Of a DNA stretch of 64,000 nt, positions 53,336 through 61,470 are shown piece after piece. Origin of the DNA: Agrococcus baldri (GTDB lineage: Bacteria > Actinomycetota > Actinomycetes > Actinomycetales > Microbacteriaceae); assembly GCA_007988785.1 (NCBI GenBank), contig BJUU01000002.1:124001-188000 (forward strand), written 5' to 3'. The notes below the pieces were generated by a model. It had not been told where the DNA came from and made no database searches. It worked only from the letters and a program-made list of their open reading frames with translations. Each line of letters starts with the position of its first letter. The stretch's first letter is position 1. The position numbers were made by a program, and so were the translations under genes.

Positions 53336-53377
53336 GGGACTGCTGTCCCACTCTACGCGACTGTGCATGCCCGTCAA
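53336..53377 (-). promoter_or_regulatory. P450-operon promoter with GGGACA operator H
   Basis: On the minus strand TTGACG (53372-53377), a 16-base spacer and TAGAGT (53350-53355) are followed without gap by the palindrome GGGACTGCTGTCCC (plus strand 53336-53349; outer 5 bases of each arm perfect). Confidence 0.68.
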
Positions 53378-53391
53378 GGCTGTGGCGGCTC

Positions 53392-54393
53392 TCAGCCAGC
53401 GAATCGGGCGATGCCTGCGGCGCGTGCCGAGGACACCCAGACCTCGTCGCCCACGATCAGCCCCGTCGTGCCCAGGCCGAACGTCTCCTCGCCGTACTGG
53501 ACGAGGGTCGTCGCCTCCAGCGTCTCGGCATCGATCCTCACGACCTGGCACGGGAAGAAGCAGCGGTCCTTCGTGCTGAAGCAGGCGAAGATCTGATCCG
53601 GCGTGGTGTCGAACGCCCCGGTGGCGAGCACGTCGCCGTCGGGCGTCCAGGTCAGGTTGTCGACGAGGATGTCCAGCTCGACGACGTCCACCTCGGTGCC
53701 CTCCGCCGAACGGCGCAGACGGACGACGTTCCGGTTGCGCCAGCCCGCGATGAAGACCGTCTGCCCGTCTGCCGTGGCCACGATCCCGTTCGCGCCAGCC
53801 ATCAGGCTGCCGTCCACGGTCGAGCTGCCGACCCCTGGACGCCACTCGATGGCACCCGGGATCTCGACTCCCGCGAACATCCGCGCCATGCCCTCAGCCA
53901 GTCCGTCCGTGTCGGGATCGGCGGTGTTCGACACGATGAACCCGCCATCGGCGAGCGGCGCGACGTCGTTGGGCCACGTCCCGCGCGGCAGCACCACAGC
54001 GCCCCGCCAGGTCAGGACGGGGAACCTCCCGCCGAGCTCGACGTCGAACACCTCGATCGACTCGCGACCGCCGTGGTTGACGACATACAGCCTGTACGAA
54101 CCGTCTTCCGCCCGCAGCACGCTGAGCCCGTGCGGCTCGAACTCGAGGGGGTCGAGCACGGCAGGCTCCGAGCCGAACACGGACTCGTCGAGATCCGACC
54201 CGCACCGATACGGGTAGATCTCCTGCACGCCATGGGACTGCGAATCGATCGCGTACAGTCGGCCGGTCGGGACCGACGTCGCCATCATGCCGCTGCCGAT
54301 GACCCATGGCGTGCCAGGCACGCCCACGATCTTCTCGGCGTTGATGGGGCCGTCGATCACGCCGATGAACTCGGCGACATTGCTGCTGGACAT
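53392..54393 (-). CDS. SMP-30/gluconolactonase or arylesterase-like beta-propeller protein
   Basis: A 333-residue six-bladed beta-propeller-type protein. EFEPHGLSVLRAEDGSYRLY, VVNHGGRESIEVFD, TWPNDVAPLADGGFIVSN and NGIVATADGQTVFIAG are like paraoxonase/SMP-30 lactonases, with Asn and Asp residues placed to bind calcium. No signal peptide is seen. As last gene of the SDR operon it could hydrolyse a lactone formed in the pathway. Family assignment is moderate; strictosidine-synthase-like proteins are an alternative. Confidence 0.78.
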   Translation of the reverse strand: MSSSNVAEFIGVIDGPINAEKIVGVPGTPWVIGSGMMATSVPTGRLYAIDSQSHGVQEIYPYRCGSDLDESVFGSEPAVLDPLEFEPHGLSVLRAEDGSYRLYVVNHGGRESIEVFDVELGGRFPVLTWRGAVVLPRGTWPNDVAPLADGGFIVSNTADPDTDGLAEGMARMFAGVEIPGAIEWRPGVGSSTVDGSLMAGANGIVATADGQTVFIAGWRNRNVVRLRRSAEGTEVDVVELDILVDNLTWTPDGDVLATGAFDTTPDQIFACFSTKDRCFFPCQVVRIDAETLEATTLVQYGEETFGLGTTGLIVGDEVWVSSARAAGIARFAG

Positions 54394-54442
54394 GCTGGTG
54401 CTCCTTCGTGGTGCGTTGGATCTGGGCGCGACGCGCGGGGGA

Positions 54443-55177
54443 TCAGTCGATCGTCAATCCGCCGTCGACGTTGAGCGATTGCGCGGTGATGGTCCGCGAT
54501 CGATCGGACGCCAGGAACACCGCAGCCGCGGCGATGTCGGCGGGGAGCGACGGTATCCCGAGCGGGATCTCCCCGATGTACTCGGGATGCTCGGCGACCC
54601 ACTGCTCGTTCAGCGGCGAGAGCACGATGCCCGGGCAGATCGCGTTCACGCGTATGCCGTACCGCGCCAGCTGCATCGCTCCGGCACGGGTGAGGCCGAG
54701 GACCCCGCCCTTCGAGCTCGCGTATGCCGCAGAGGACGTGTGGCGATACCCCTTCGCAGCCATCGACGAGATGTTGACGAACGCGCCGCCGCCGTGATCC
54801 TTCATGTGACGGGCTCCTGCCCTCATGAGGAAGAACATGCTCCGCACGTTGACCGCTTGCACCCGGTCCCAGTGCTCGTCCTCGATCTCGAAGAAGTCGA
54901 CGAACTTCGTGATCCCGGCGTTGTTGACGACCACATCGAGCCCGCCATGCTCGCTGATGGCGTGAGCGACCAAGCGCTCGACATCGTCGACATCGGAGAC
55001 GTCCGTCCGCACGAAGTCGGCGCCGATCGCGGCCGACACCGCACGCCCCTGATCCTCCTTGACGTCAGCCACCACGACGCGCGCACCCTCCTGCGCCATC
55101 AGCTCCGCGATGGCATGTCCGATGCCCTGCGCGCCACCGGTCACGATGACCGTCTTGCCTGCCAACTCGTGGTGCAT
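54443..55177 (-). CDS. Short-chain dehydrogenase/reductase
   Basis: A 244-residue classical SDR: VIVTGGAQGIGHAIAEL, DVVVNNAGITKF, NISSMAAKG with active Ser and AYASSK as YxxxK. The Asp-rich ADVKED after beta-2 favours NAD. It lies 2 bases downstream of the oxocamphor-hydrolase-like gene, fitting oxidation of the P450-made alcohol to a ketone. Confidence 0.92.
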   Translation of the reverse strand: MHHELAGKTVIVTGGAQGIGHAIAELMAQEGARVVVADVKEDQGRAVSAAIGADFVRTDVSDVDDVERLVAHAISEHGGLDVVVNNAGITKFVDFFEIEDEHWDRVQAVNVRSMFFLMRAGARHMKDHGGGAFVNISSMAAKGYRHTSSAAYASSKGGVLGLTRAGAMQLARYGIRVNAICPGIVLSPLNEQWVAEHPEYIGEIPLGIPSLPADIAAAAVFLASDRSRTITAQSLNVDGGLTID

Positions 55178-55179
55178 CG

Positions 55180-55956
55180 CTAGTCCTCTCGGGCTGCTGG
55201 TTCGGCGACGATCGACGACGGCGACGGATTCGGGTAGAACTGCCTGGCGAGACCCGCGTACGCGAGCCCCTGCGCGACCGCCTCGCCGTAGAGACGGCGA
55301 TCCTGCATCCGCAGGGTCGCGCTGGCGTATGCGAGCGTCTCTCGAGACAGCTCCGCCAACGGCGCCGCGATCTCGAGAGCGCGGTCGAGCAGCGCCTCGC
55401 GCTCGTGCACCTCATGGACGATGCCCAGTCGCAATGCCTCCTCGCTCTCGATCGATGCACCGGTCAGCAGGAAGTAGCTGGATCGCGTCGGGCCGAGGAG
55501 CTCGCGCCACACGACCTGCACACCATCCCCGGGCACCACGCCGCGCGTCATGTGCGCGCGATCCGCGAACGATGCCTCCGGCGCCGCCAAGACGATGTCC
55601 GCCAGCACCGCGAGCTCAGTGTGGATCGAGACGGGTCCGTTCACGATCGAGATCAACGGCACGTTGAGATCGACCATGCCGCTGATCATGCGACGCCCCT
55701 CGACCCAGATGTCGTGCCACTCCTTCTCCAGGCTCGGGGAGATGATCTCGACACAGAAGTTGGGACCCGTGCCCATCAGCACAGCGACACGCGTCGCCTC
55801 ATCCCCCGAGAGCCAGACCCACAGGTCGGCCAGCTCTTGATGGGCTCTCGCGGTCCAGACCAAGGGTCCGTCGTGGGTGTGCAGGCGCAGCAGCGTGATC
55901 GCGCCACGTCGAGTCACTTCGATGTTCTGCCATTCATCAGGTTGCAGATAGCCCAC
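55180..55956 (-). CDS. 6-Oxocamphor hydrolase-like crotonase (beta-diketone C-C hydrolase)
   Basis: A 258-residue crotonase-superfamily protein that resembles 6-oxocamphor hydrolase rather than enoyl-CoA hydratases: GPLVWTARAHQELADLW, LMGTGPNFCVEI and RGVVPGDGVQVVW with SYFLLTG. His112, His135 and Asp144 have the spacing (23 and 9) of His122, His145 and Asp154 of that enzyme; the Glu completing its set is not obvious here. Such enzymes open cyclic 1,3-diketones by retro-Claisen cleavage. GTG 55956 follows AGAGGGAG. SDR genes flank it on both sides and the P450 operon follows, as expected for hydroxylation, oxidation and ring cleavage. Confidence 0.8.
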   Translation of the reverse strand: MGYLQPDEWQNIEVTRRGAITLLRLHTHDGPLVWTARAHQELADLWVWLSGDEATRVAVLMGTGPNFCVEIISPSLEKEWHDIWVEGRRMISGMVDLNVPLISIVNGPVSIHTELAVLADIVLAAPEASFADRAHMTRGVVPGDGVQVVWRELLGPTRSSYFLLTGASIESEEALRLGIVHEVHEREALLDRALEIAAPLAELSRETLAYASATLRMQDRRLYGEAVAQGLAYAGLARQFYPNPSPSSIVAEPAARED

Positions 55957-55982
55957 TGTGCTCCCTCTTCCACCGTCTCGGA

Positions 55983-56852
55983 TCAATTGCCCGCGGTCGG
56001 CAGGTAGCCGACCACGCCACTCTGACCACCGTCGACCAGGAGGTTCTGGCCTGTGATCCACATCGCGTCGTCGCTCGCGAGGAACAGCACAGCGGAAGCG
56101 ACGTCCCACGCCGAGCCCTCGATCTGCAGCGGCACGCCCCGCGCCCTCGTCTCCCGGTGAGCCTCGATCTCGGCCCGTGACATCCCCAGCGTCACGAGAC
56201 GCCGTCTTCCCATCGGCGTCCAGACCTGCCCTGGGCTGACCCCGTTGACACGCACGCCGCGAGCTCCGTACTCCACCGCCATCGTGTTGACGATCGCGTT
56301 CAGCGCGCCCTTCGACGCCTCGTAGTCGAGCTTGCCGAACGTTCGGAACGCTCCGAGCGAGCCGATGTGCACGATCGAGGCGCGGCTGCCCAGTCGCGGC
56401 AGCGCGGCCCGGCTCACCCGGATCGTCCCCATCAGGTTGACGTCGAGCGTCGCCAGGATCTCGTCGTCGCCGGCGTCCAGCGTCGAGGCGTCACCCAGGA
56501 CCGCTGCTGCGTTCACGACCACATCGAGAGCACCGAAGGACGAGGCCGTCTGCTCTACCGCGGCCTCGACGCTCTCCCGACTCCTCAAGTCGGCCAAGGC
56601 AGCGATGGCTCTGCCCCCGAGATCCGTGATCCGGTCCACCGTGCGCTGCGCCGCGGCTGCGTCGACGTCGACGACCGCGACCGCGGCGCCGGCATGGGCG
56701 AGGAGGACGGCGATGGCGTGCCCGATGCTCGGAACCGAGTCGGCGGGATCCCCCGCACCGGTCACCAGCGCCACCTTGCCGCTCAGACGGCCGCGGGCGC
56801 GATCGGCGAGCTGGGGTCGCTCGGGCACGACCAGGCCGCGCGGCGCGCTCAC
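55983..56852 (-). CDS. Short-chain dehydrogenase/reductase
   Basis: A 289-residue SDR with an N-terminal extension of about 25 residues before the nucleotide fold (VALVTGAGDPADSVPSIGHA, an insertion in the Gly-rich loop), VVVNAAAVLGD, IVHIGSLGAF with active Ser, and DYEASK as YxxxK. GTG 56852 forms a GTGA overlap with the SDR gene upstream; ATG 56864 is an alternative with a poorer ribosome site. The widened cofactor loop is unusual. Confidence 0.87.
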   Translation of the reverse strand: MSAPRGLVVPERPQLADRARGRLSGKVALVTGAGDPADSVPSIGHAIAVLLAHAGAAVAVVDVDAAAAQRTVDRITDLGGRAIAALADLRSRESVEAAVEQTASSFGALDVVVNAAAVLGDASTLDAGDDEILATLDVNLMGTIRVSRAALPRLGSRASIVHIGSLGAFRTFGKLDYEASKGALNAIVNTMAVEYGARGVRVNGVSPGQVWTPMGRRRLVTLGMSRAEIEAHRETRARGVPLQIEGSAWDVASAVLFLASDDAMWITGQNLLVDGGQSGVVGYLPTAGN

Positions 56853-57592
56853 GCTGCCGTCCATCCGCCGTCGACCGTCAGCTCGACCCCCGTGACGTAG
56901 CTCGCGAGATCGGAGGCCAGATAGACCGCCGCGCTTGCGATCTCGGTCGCGTCGGCCATCCTGTTGATCGGCTGACGCGTCGTCAATCGCTGCAGGGTGG
57001 CACCCGAGTCGCCCGCCGCTGCGATCACCTGCGTGAGCATGGGGGAGCTCGTGGTCCCGGGATGCACGACGTTGGCACGGATGCCACGTGACGCGTACTG
57101 CACCGCGACCTGCCTGGTCAGCGCCACGACGGCGCCCTTGGACGCCGAGTACGAGGCCCGGTCGTCGATGCCGATGACCGCGGCGGTGGAGCCGGTGTTC
57201 ACGATCGCCCCGCGCCCGGCCCTGAGCATCGAAGGCAGCACTGCCTTCATGCCGACGAAGACCCCTCGGGCATTGACCCGCATGATGCGTTCGAACTCGT
57301 CGACAGTCGCATCGAGGAGATCCGTGAAGGCGTTGATCGCAGCGTTGTTGAAGATGGCGTCGATGCGCCCGGTCTGCGCGGCGACGTCGTCGACGAACGC
57401 CGTCATCGAATCCCAGTCGGCCACGTCGACCTCGGCTCGCAGCGCACCCTCGGGGGCACTCTCGGGATCGACGTCAGCGACGTAGACCGTCGCACCGGAC
57501 TCGATCAGCAGACGCGTGATCGCAGCGCCGATTCCCGATGCACCGCCGGTCACGATCGCCGTCTGGCCATCGAAATCAAACTTCGTCGTCAT
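56849..57592 (-). CDS. Short-chain dehydrogenase/reductase
   Basis: A 247-residue classical SDR with AIVTGGASGIGAAITRL, DAIFNNAAINAF, VNTGSTAAVIG with active Ser and SYSASK as YxxxK. GAGGAAG precedes the ATG. First gene of the SDR-SDR-OCH-SDR-lactonase operon, divergent from the TRAP transporter genes; operator I lies 77 bases upstream. Confidence 0.92.
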   Translation of the reverse strand: MTTKFDFDGQTAIVTGGASGIGAAITRLLIESGATVYVADVDPESAPEGALRAEVDVADWDSMTAFVDDVAAQTGRIDAIFNNAAINAFTDLLDATVDEFERIMRVNARGVFVGMKAVLPSMLRAGRGAIVNTGSTAAVIGIDDRASYSASKGAVVALTRQVAVQYASRGIRANVVHPGTTSSPMLTQVIAAAGDSGATLQRLTTRQPINRMADATEIASAAVYLASDLASYVTGVELTVDGGWTAA

Positions 57593-57637
57593 GAGAACTT
57601 CCTCGTCCTGGCCGTCAGCCGCACCACGCCGTGCGCC

Positions 57638-57682
57638 TTGACACAAGGTACATGAAAACTGATACTTAGGGACAGCTGTCCC
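57638..57682 (+). promoter_or_regulatory. TRAP-operon promoter with GGGACA operator I
   Basis: TTGACA (57638-57643), a 17-base spacer and GATACT (57661-57666) precede the fully symmetric GGGACAGCTGTCCC at 57669-57682, the best copy of the motif. The site lies in the divergent region and could also affect the SDR operon. Confidence 0.7.
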
Positions 57683-57748
57683 GCGCTCGCGTCGATGCCT
57701 GCGCTGGTGGCGATCCGGTATCAACGACGATCAACCGACAAGGGCACG

Positions 57749-58342
57749 ATGCCAAACACTTCACCCTCTGCCGCCGGCCCGAGCGCCGCCCGAAGCAGGA
57801 CCGGTCCGCTGAAGACCGCGGTCTCGATCATCACGGTCATCTCGCGCGTGTTCGGCTACCTCGCTCGCGCGATGCTCGTCGTGATGACCGTGGCGTTCTG
57901 CTACGAAGTCGTCGCGCGCTACGTCTTCAACGCTCCGACCGGCGTCGTCAACCAGCTCGGCGCGGTGCTCACGTCGATGATCTGCGTCGCGATGCTCGGA
58001 ATCGCGCTCATCGATCGCGAGCACATCCGCGTCGACATCGTGCTCAACCGCCTCCGGCCGTCCGCACGTCGCTGGGCGGAGCTGCTCAACGAGGTGTTCA
58101 GCCTGGCCGTCATCTCAGCCCTCTTCGCAGCGGGCGTGGCCGCTGTCACCACGTCCTACGAATCCCATGTGCAGGAGTACTTCTTGAACATCGCCATCGA
58201 CGAGTGGTTGATCCTCCTGTCCCTCGTGATCGGATTCGGCAACATGTGGCTCGCGCAGCTGGCCGCGCTGTTGCAGTGGTTCATGGGTGACGACACCGGT
58301 GCCGCCGACGAAGAGCTGCCGAGCTACGCGGAGGCCATCTGA
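57749..58342 (+). CDS. TRAP transporter small permease (DctQ type)
   Basis: A 197-residue protein with four membrane segments typical of DctQ subunits: GYLARAMLVVMTVAFCYEVV, LGAVLTSMICVAMLGIALI, VFSLAVISALFAAGVAAV and WLILLSLVIGFGNMWLAQL. AAGGG precedes the ATG at 57749; an ATG at 57695 lacks a ribosome site. It partners the large permease encoded with a 1-base overlap. TRAP systems use ion gradients to import organic acids. Confidence 0.92.
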   Translation: MPNTSPSAAGPSAARSRTGPLKTAVSIITVISRVFGYLARAMLVVMTVAFCYEVVARYVFNAPTGVVNQLGAVLTSMICVAMLGIALIDREHIRVDIVLNRLRPSARRWAELLNEVFSLAVISALFAAGVAAVTTSYESHVQEYFLNIAIDEWLILLSLVIGFGNMWLAQLAALLQWFMGDDTGAADEELPSYAEAI

Positions 58343-59664
58343 TGGAAGCGGCGTTCCTCGGCCTGGGCGGCATGTTCGCCCTGCTCATCGTGCTCCTGCT
58401 GGCCGGCGTGCGCGTCGGCATCGCGCTCGGCGCCATCGCCCTCCTGGGTCTCTGGATCGGCTTCGACTACCCGCTGCTCGACGGCGCCGGGCTGGCGTTC
58501 TTCGAGAGCATCAACTCGCTGTCGCTGACCGCCATCCCGCTGTTCGTGCTCATGGGCGAGCTGCTGCTGCGTGCGAAGTTCGTCGACGATGTCTACCGGT
58601 TGATGACGCTGATCCTGCAGAAGGTGCCAGGGGGTGCCGCGTACGCCAACATCGGTTCCAGCGTCATCTTCGCCTCCATGTCGGGCTCGAGCATCGCGAA
58701 CGCTGCGACGATGGGCACGGTCGCCGGTCCCACCATGGTGAAGCTCGGCTACAGCAAGCGCCTGACGTTCGGCAGCATCGCGGCCGGCGGTACGCTCGGC
58801 ATCCTCCTCCCGCCGAGCACCGTCATGATCATGTACGGCGGCATGACCGGTGAATCCATCGGTGCGCTGTTCATGGCCGGCATCCTGCCGGGGATCATCG
58901 GCGCCGCACTCTTCTGCCTGGTCATCTTCGTCGGGTCGCTGATCCACCGGCGAAAGACGGGTGTCATACCCGGCGGAGCCTTCGACTCGGGAGTGGTCGG
59001 CGAGCGATCCCTCGGGCAGACCGTGGTCTCGGTGGTCGCGGTGCTCAGCCTCATCGTGTTCATCCTCGGCGGCATCTACGCCGGACTCTTCTCCCCCACC
59101 GAGTCGGCGGGAGTGGGCGCGGGTGCCGCGCTCCTGTTGGGACTGGGCTTCCGTCGCTTCAACCTCAAGCAGGCGTGGGCCGCGGTCGGCTCCACGGTGT
59201 ACGTCTCGGCAGCCGTGCTCTTCATCATCGGCGCCGCGGGCATGTTCAGCTACCTGCTCAAGTACCTCGGATACACGGCGGACATCTCCGCCTGGCTGTC
59301 GACCTCAGGCCTCCCCGTGTGGGTCATCGTCCTGCTCGTCGGTGTCTTCTACCTCGTCCTCGGCCTGTTCATCGAGAGCACGTCGCTGATCGTGATGACC
59401 ATCCCGGTCGTCTACCCCATCCTGAGCTCGCTCGGCGTCGACGGGGTCTGGCTAGGCATCATCATCATCATCCTGGTCGAGATCGGGCTCATCACGCCGC
59501 CGGTCGGCATGAACCTCTTCGTGCTGCAGCGCGTGAAGGCCGGCCAGACGTTCAGCGACATCGCGCTCGGCTCTCTGCCGTTCGTGGGCGCGCTGCTGGC
59601 GCTCGTGGTGCTCATCTCCGTGTTCCCGTCGATCGTCACCTGGTTGCCGGGCTTGTCGGGATGA
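58342..59664 (+). CDS. TRAP transporter large permease (DctM type)
   Basis: A 440-residue DctM subunit with about twelve membrane segments and the conserved SMSGSSIANAATMGT, GGTLGILLPPSTVMIMYG and LITPPVGMNLFVLQ elements. It is the main translocation unit. Overlaps the DctQ gene by one base; the binding-protein gene follows after 77 bases. Confidence 0.94.
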   Translation: MEAAFLGLGGMFALLIVLLLAGVRVGIALGAIALLGLWIGFDYPLLDGAGLAFFESINSLSLTAIPLFVLMGELLLRAKFVDDVYRLMTLILQKVPGGAAYANIGSSVIFASMSGSSIANAATMGTVAGPTMVKLGYSKRLTFGSIAAGGTLGILLPPSTVMIMYGGMTGESIGALFMAGILPGIIGAALFCLVIFVGSLIHRRKTGVIPGGAFDSGVVGERSLGQTVVSVVAVLSLIVFILGGIYAGLFSPTESAGVGAGAALLLGLGFRRFNLKQAWAAVGSTVYVSAAVLFIIGAAGMFSYLLKYLGYTADISAWLSTSGLPVWVIVLLVGVFYLVLGLFIESTSLIVMTIPVVYPILSSLGVDGVWLGIIIIILVEIGLITPPVGMNLFVLQRVKAGQTFSDIALGSLPFVGALLALVVLISVFPSIVTWLPGLSG

Positions 59665-59741
59665 CGGCAGCAGTTCCCCTTCCCCTACCACCAGACCTGA
59701 GCGCCAAGGACGACGACTCAGTACCCGAGAGGACGAACCCC

Positions 59742-60785
59742 ATGAAGAACAAGAGGATGTCGGTCGCGATGGCAGGGCTCGCCGCGATCGCGGTGACCCT
59801 GAGCGGTTGCGCGAGTTCGTCGGCGACGACCGGCAGCGAAGGAGAAGCGTCGGGCGCCGAGACCGTCCAGTTCGCGCTGACCGTGAGCATTGCTGGCTCC
59901 CCGGGCAACACCTCCGTGGAGATGATCCCGGATATCGTCAGCGAGGCGACGGACGGCCGCGTGACGGTGGAGATCGTCGAGGACGTCGTCGGCCCCACCG
60001 AGCTCCTTCCGGCGCTCAGTGCCAACCGCTTCGCGGGCGGCCACGTCTACACCGACTACATGGCGGCGACCTATCCCGCGTGGCACGTCGGGGCGGTCCC
60101 CGGACTCATCCTGAACGAGGACGACATCCCGCGCATCATGGAGGAGGTCGTCCTCCCCGTCATGAACGAGGATGTGACGCGTGAGGCCGACGCGACCTCG
60201 CTCGCGATCGTAGGCACCATGAACACGGTCCTGTGGACCGGCGACCAGCCTGTGCCGACGGCCGCGGACTGGCAGGGCCTGTCGATCCGCGCGAACAGCG
60301 CTTTCACGATCCAGACGTTCCGTGCGCAGGGCGCATCACCGATCGAGATGCCGTTCTCCGAAGTCTATGGCTCCCTCGAGCGGCAGATCATCGACGGCAC
60401 CGTGGCGAGCGCGACCGACATCAAGGGCGTGAGCCTGCACGAAGTGCTGCGCTACGGGAACTTCTTCCCGCTGGGCCTGTCGTCGAACCAGTTCATCTTC
60501 ACGAACTCCTTCCTCGACAGCCTCTCGGATGACGAGCGAGCAGCGCTCGAGGAGGGCATGGAGGAGTTCGAGGAGGGCCTGTTCCCGCTCTACCAGGAGC
60601 AGTACGAGGCGTCTCTCGCTGAGCTCTCAGAGCTCGGCATCGAGATGGTGGAGCCCTCCGAGAGCGAGGTCGAGGCGTACGTGGAGAACGGCCAGCCCGT
60701 CTACGACTGGTTCGCCTCTGAAGAGGGTGCTGGCGAGCGTGGCGCCCAGATGCTCAGCGAGATCCGGGACATCACGGGGCACTGA
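59742..60785 (+). CDS. TRAP transporter substrate-binding lipoprotein (DctP type)
   Basis: A 347-residue DctP-family protein with a signal peptide and lipobox LSGC near residue 20, so it is anchored outside the membrane. Family signs are GQ-like WQGLSIRANSAFTIQTFRAQG and FSEVYGSLERQIIDGTVAS. The conserved Arg in SIRANS normally binds a carboxylate of the substrate. GAGAGG precedes the ATG. A strong hairpin follows 13 bases after the stop. Confidence 0.92.
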   Translation: MKNKRMSVAMAGLAAIAVTLSGCASSSATTGSEGEASGAETVQFALTVSIAGSPGNTSVEMIPDIVSEATDGRVTVEIVEDVVGPTELLPALSANRFAGGHVYTDYMAATYPAWHVGAVPGLILNEDDIPRIMEEVVLPVMNEDVTREADATSLAIVGTMNTVLWTGDQPVPTAADWQGLSIRANSAFTIQTFRAQGASPIEMPFSEVYGSLERQIIDGTVASATDIKGVSLHEVLRYGNFFPLGLSSNQFIFTNSFLDSLSDDERAALEEGMEEFEEGLFPLYQEQYEASLAELSELGIEMVEPSESEVEAYVENGQPVYDWFASEEGAGERGAQMLSEIRDITGH

Positions 60786-60798
60786 GCGCCGTCAGAGG

Positions 60799-60833
60799 GT
60801 GGGAGGCTCGCTGCATCGCAGCGGGCCTCCCAC
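60799..60833 (+). terminator. Intrinsic terminator-like hairpin after the TRAP operon
   Basis: A 16-bp stem (one G-T pair) with a 3-base ATC loop, formed by GTGGGAGGC...GCTGC and GCAGC...GCCTCCCAC. The T-run after it is poor (CTTGG), as is common in high-GC actinobacteria. It closes the TRAP operon and separates it from the following minus-strand genes. Confidence 0.75.
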
Positions 60834-61060
60834 CTTGGCGTGTGGGGCGAACCACGTTCCCGTATGTGGCCAGCGCAGCGCGCTTCACGGCGCCGACCGA
60901 TGCGGCACATCGCAGATCGAGGCTTCTGGGGTCGGGTAGCACTCGCCGTCGGCGGCCGCCCGCTCGCCAGTCCACCGTGCGTTCGCCGAAACCGGCTGCC
61001 CATGCGAACTGCTCGGCCGAAGCGCCTGCTGGTCGAGGCGGACATCCGCTACCGCGACAC

Positions 61061-61414
61061 TCACACCGCCGGCCTCTTGTCGAGCGCCTCGAGGATGCTC
61101 CACACCCAGTCGTCGATGAGCCTCATGGGCTCCGGCGTCACTCGCGCCATGACTCGGTTGCCGCTCTTCCTGAGCTCTACAAGCCCAGCGTCGCGCAGGA
61201 TCTGGAGGTGCCGGGACATGCTGAATCTCGTGACACCGACGGCGAACGCCAGCTCTCCGATCGTCACCTCTCCCCCTCGAGCGTGCATCGCGAGGTGATC
61301 CACGATCGCGCGACGATCGCTGTCGGCCATGAGTGCCAGCCATCGGTCGATGCCGATCTCGTCACAGGGTTCAGCGTGCGACACCGCGGTGTGCAATCGC
61401 TCGGTCTGCGTCAT
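61061..61414 (-). CDS. ArsR-family transcriptional regulator
   Basis: A 117-residue winged-helix repressor: LMADSDRRAIVDHLAMHA, VTIGELAFAVGVTRFSMSRHLQIL as the recognition region and LRDAGLVELRKSGNRVMARV as wing. No metal-binding Cys pair is seen. AAGGAGG precedes the ATG. It lies 56 bases after prpC on the same strand and may be read with the prp genes or on its own; its target is unknown. Confidence 0.9.
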   Translation of the reverse strand: MTQTERLHTAVSHAEPCDEIGIDRWLALMADSDRRAIVDHLAMHARGGEVTIGELAFAVGVTRFSMSRHLQILRDAGLVELRKSGNRVMARVTPEPMRLIDDWVWSILEALDKRPAV

Positions 61415-61470
61415 GCTGCCCTCCTTGTCGTCTTCGGCGGATCATGTGAGCGGAGCTGCGCTCTGTCGGC

